Shown piece after piece: positions 34,897-37,067 of a stretch of 37,067 bases of DNA (the stretch's first letter is position 1; each line of letters begins with the position of its first letter). The stretch comes from Candidatus Segetimicrobium genomatis. GTDB taxonomy: Bacteria; Sysuimicrobiota; Sysuimicrobiia; Sysuimicrobiales; Segetimicrobiaceae. The position numbers were made by a program, and so were the translations under genes. The stretch spans positions 1 through 37,067 of the forward strand of contig VBAK01000128.1 in the NCBI GenBank assembly GCA_005882275.1. Direction: 5' to 3'. The notes beneath the pieces were generated by a model. The model had not been told where the DNA came from. It did not search any database and worked only from the letters and a program-made list of their open reading frames with translations.

Positions 34897-35717
34897 GACG
34901 GCGCGGGCGCCGGTGAACGCGGGTAGGAGCCGAGCACGCGGAGGAACGTCGTCTGCCGCTGGAGGTCGTCGAGCGCCTCCCGGATCCGGACGTCCTCCAC
35001 GTGGCCGTCGATATCGACGTAGAAGGTGTAGTCCCACGGGCGGGTCCGTCCCGGGCGGGACTCGATCTTCACGAGGTTGATCCGGCGGGTGGCCAGCGTC
35101 CCGAGCGCGCGGTACAGGCTGCCGGGCTCGTTCGCGACGACGAACACGATCGAGGTCTTGCTCTGCGCCGCGCGCGGGGCGGCGGCCGTGCCGATGACGA
35201 GGAACTTGGTATAGTTGTTGGGGTTGGTCTCGATCCCCTCGTCCAGCACTTCGAGATCGTAGAGCCGCGCCGCCCGCCGCGAGGCGATGGCGCCGCACCC
35301 CAGCAGGCGCTGCTCCTGAATCATCTTCGCGCTGCCGGCCGTGTCGTAATACGACACCGGTTCCATCCCGGCCCGCCGCAGGTAGACATCGCACTGCGCC
35401 AGCGCCTGCGGGTGCGAGTACACGCGCGTGATCGCGGCGCGCGCCTGTCCCGGCAGCGCCATCAGGCAGTGCACGACGCGGTGGTCGAATTCTCCGGCGA
35501 TGACCAGGGTGTAGGCGAGCAGCAGGTCGTAGGTCTCGTTGATGCTGCCCGCCTGCGAGTTCTCCACCGGCACGACCCCCCGGTCCGCGCGTCCGCCCGC
35601 CACCGCCTCGAACGCGTCGCGGAGGCTCGCGCACGGAACGACCTCCACCTCCCCGAAGAGCCGCACCACCGCCTCCTCGCTGTGGGCCCCCCGCTCACCC
35701 TGAAACGCCACCCGCAC
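34893..35717 (-). CDS. pheA: Prephenate dehydratase
   Basis: Converts prephenate to phenylpyruvate in phenylalanine synthesis. It has 274 aa. Start VRVAFQGERGAHSEEAV, then GVVPVENSQAGSINETYDLL, YSHPQALAQC, YYDTAGSAKMIQ and NPNNYTKFLVIG with the catalytic-region Thr. A C-terminal ACT domain follows (VFVVANEPGSLYRALG, LVKIESRPGRTRPWDYTFYVDI), where phenylalanine binds for feedback inhibition. GTG 35717 has GAGGAGG six bases upstream, overlapping the alr stop. It is a stand-alone enzyme with no chorismate mutase domain. Confidence 0.96.
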   Translation of the reverse strand: MRVAFQGERGAHSEEAVVRLFGEVEVVPCASLRDAFEAVAGGRADRGVVPVENSQAGSINETYDLLLAYTLVIAGEFDHRVVHCLMALPGQARAAITRVYSHPQALAQCDVYLRRAGMEPVSYYDTAGSAKMIQEQRLLGCGAIASRRAARLYDLEVLDEGIETNPNNYTKFLVIGTAAAPRAAQSKTSIVFVVANEPGSLYRALGTLATRRINLVKIESRPGRTRPWDYTFYVDIDGHVEDVRIREALDDLQRQTTFLRVLGSYPRSPAPAPS

Positions 35718-35728
35718 CGCCGGCCTCC

Positions 35729-36952
35729 TCACCCGCCCTCGGCGAGCAGGGTCCGGACCCCCACGACCTGCCCGTCCTGGACGAAGACTCTCGGGACCCG
35801 CCGGCCCACGTGCGTGAGCACCTCGTAGGCGATGGTCTGGGCCGTGGCGGCCACCTCCTCCACGGGCACCTTCTCTCCCCAGATCTCCACCTCGTCGCCG
35901 ACCTCGACGGGAAGGACGCCGGCGTCGACCATGCATTGGTCCATCGCGATCCGGCCGACGACCCGGGCGCGGCGGCCGTTCAGGAGGACCTCCCGCGTTT
36001 CGCCGGCAAGACGCGGATACCCGTCCGCGTAGCCGATCGGGATCGTGGCGATCCGGGTCTCGCGCGGGGTCCGATAGGTGTGCCCGTACCCGATCGGCGT
36101 CCCAGAGGGGACGCGCTTCGTGTGCGCGACCCGCGCCCGCAGGCGCATCACGCGGCGCAGCGGGACCCGCCCGGCGAGATGCGGGGCCGGCGGGACGCCG
36201 TAGACGGCGATGCCCGCGCGGACGATATCGAAGTGCGCTTCCGGGAGGGCGAGGAACGCGGCGCTGTTCGCGGCGTGTCGCAGCCCGATCGGCAGCCCTC
36301 GCCCGACCACCCCCCGGAGCACCGCGAGAAAGGTCTCCAGCTGCTTTCTCGCCGGTCCCAGATCCGCGTCGTCGGCCGTGGCAAAATGCGTGAAGCACCC
36401 CTCCACCACGATCCCCGCGTAGGCGCTCACCTGCCGGAGCACGGCCGCCGCATCGCTGGGGGCGACCCCGATCCGGCCCATCCCCGTGTCCACCTTGAAG
36501 TGGATCTTCGCCGGGCGGCCGGTCCGAGACGCGGCCTGGCTCAGGGCCCCCGCGATCTCCGGCTGGAACACCGTGACCGAGAGGTCGTGCGCCACCGCCG
36601 TCTCGGCGTCCTCGGCCGGCGTCGATCCGAGCAGCAGGATGGGCGACGTGATCCCGGCCCGGCGCAGTTCCACGCCTTCATCGGTGGTCGCCACGCCGAG
36701 CCACTCGGCCCCGGCCGCGAGGGCGGCCCGGGACACGGCAACCGCCCCGTGTCCATAGGCATCGGCCTTCACCACCGCCATGAGCCGGGGCGTGCCGCGC
36801 AGCGCCGACCGCAGCGCGCGCACGTTGTCGCGGACCGCGCCGAGGTCGATCTCGGCCCAGGCGCGGCGGGTCGCCCGTCCCCGCAACTCTTGCAGATCCG
36901 GACGACCGGTCCCCGTCACGGGGACCGGGTCACGGGACGGCGGTGAAGGCAT
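35729..36952 (-). CDS. alr: Alanine racemase
   Basis: PLP enzyme making D-alanine for peptidoglycan. It has 407 aa. Start of the barrel: RRAWAEIDLGAVRDNVRAL. The PLP lysine is Lys62 in VVKADAYGHG. Then KVDTGMGRIG, FTHFATADD, VRAGIAVYG, the second active-site region IGYGHTY, and MDQCMVD near the C-terminus. The ATG at 36952 has GGAG six bases upstream and lies 23 bases inside the end of nnr. About 30 residues before the barrel are not conserved, so a later start such as the GTG codons just downstream is possible. Confidence 0.96.
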   Translation of the reverse strand: MPSPPSRDPVPVTGTGRPDLQELRGRATRRAWAEIDLGAVRDNVRALRSALRGTPRLMAVVKADAYGHGAVAVSRAALAAGAEWLGVATTDEGVELRRAGITSPILLLGSTPAEDAETAVAHDLSVTVFQPEIAGALSQAASRTGRPAKIHFKVDTGMGRIGVAPSDAAAVLRQVSAYAGIVVEGCFTHFATADDADLGPARKQLETFLAVLRGVVGRGLPIGLRHAANSAAFLALPEAHFDIVRAGIAVYGVPPAPHLAGRVPLRRVMRLRARVAHTKRVPSGTPIGYGHTYRTPRETRIATIPIGYADGYPRLAGETREVLLNGRRARVVGRIAMDQCMVDAGVLPVEVGDEVEIWGEKVPVEEVAATAQTIAYEVLTHVGRRVPRVFVQDGQVVGVRTLLAEGG

Positions 36953-37067
36953 CGTCGACTCCGCCCGCGCGCACCCGCGCGAGCGCGCGAGGAATCTCAT
37001 CCGCGACTTCATGGGCCAGCAGCCCGAGCTCGCCTCGGACGGCGGCGGCCAGGTCGCCCGCGAGCCC
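36930..37067 (-). CDS. nnr: C-terminal end of NAD(P)H-hydrate dehydratase/epimerase (partial)
   Basis: The last 45 codons and the TGA stop (36932-36930) of a gene entering from the right edge. The reading GLAGDLAAAVRGELGLLA, then EVADEIPRALARVR, matches the end of NnrD, the ADP-dependent dehydratase that repairs hydrated NAD(P)H. In that family a HGLAGDLAA motif precedes the final helix. The nnr-alr order is common in bacteria, which supports the call. The catalytic parts lie outside the window. Confidence 0.75.
   Translation of the reverse strand, partial: GLAGDLAAAVRGELGLLAHEVADEIPRALARVRAGGVDDAFTAVP

Overview
This 37 kb window is a very GC-rich, gene-dense bacterial chromosome segment, probably from an uncultured organism. 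Nothing in it looks like a phage, plasmid, transposon or CRISPR locus. Several traits recall Gram-positive-side (Terrabacteria-like) lineages: a small PurL with separate PurS and PurQ, a PurF with a short propeptide and Fe-S cysteines, a perfect CIRCE element, PurBox-like sequences and TTGACA/TATAAT-type promoters. The 148 bases of 16S rRNA at the left edge would settle the placement, which I cannot do by eye.

Layout, left to right. (1) Positions 1-333: the 5' end of a 16S rRNA gene on the minus strand with leader hairpin, boxA-like element and near-consensus promoter. (2) 595-1323: a DUF92 membrane protein (plus strand). (3) 1356-1467: a strong minus-strand promoter followed about 40 bases later by a hairpin terminator, which predicts a ~76-nt small RNA. 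(4) 1543-15220 (minus strand): a twelve-gene purine operon, purD-E-A-B-C-S-Q-L-F-M-N-H, nearly all joined by stop/start overlaps, covering PRPP to IMP to AMP. No purK is seen. (5) 15449-21064 (plus strand): six tightly linked acyl-chain genes: FabF-type condensing enzyme, FabL-type enoyl reductase, two subunits resembling the IpdAB ring-opening/CoA-transferase family, a BadH-like dehydrogenase and a divergent PlsX. I cannot match this combination to a described pathway; it is the best candidate for a new system. (6) 21126-24655 (minus): a GT39-type membrane glycosyltransferase, groEL and groES under CIRCE control. (7) 24774-33177 (minus): tsaD, rimI, tsaB, tsaE, a slipin/NfeD pair, an ATP-dependent DNA ligase, a DppA-type D-aminopeptidase and a class C26 gamma-glutamyl hydrolase whose promoter suggests a leaderless mRNA. 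(8) 33199-37067 (minus): a fused PxpB-PxpC, pheA, alr and the last 45 codons of nnr.

How the genes work together: the purine block makes AMP de novo. The tsa genes make the t6A tRNA modification, which uses ATP. Alr, DppA, the C26 hydrolase and PxpBC together suggest handling of D-amino acids, gamma-glutamyl compounds and 5-oxoproline, perhaps cell-wall recycling. Two genes (tsaE and the ligase) lack any ATG, GTG or TTG at the position their protein families require; both have ACG there, right after the upstream stop codon.
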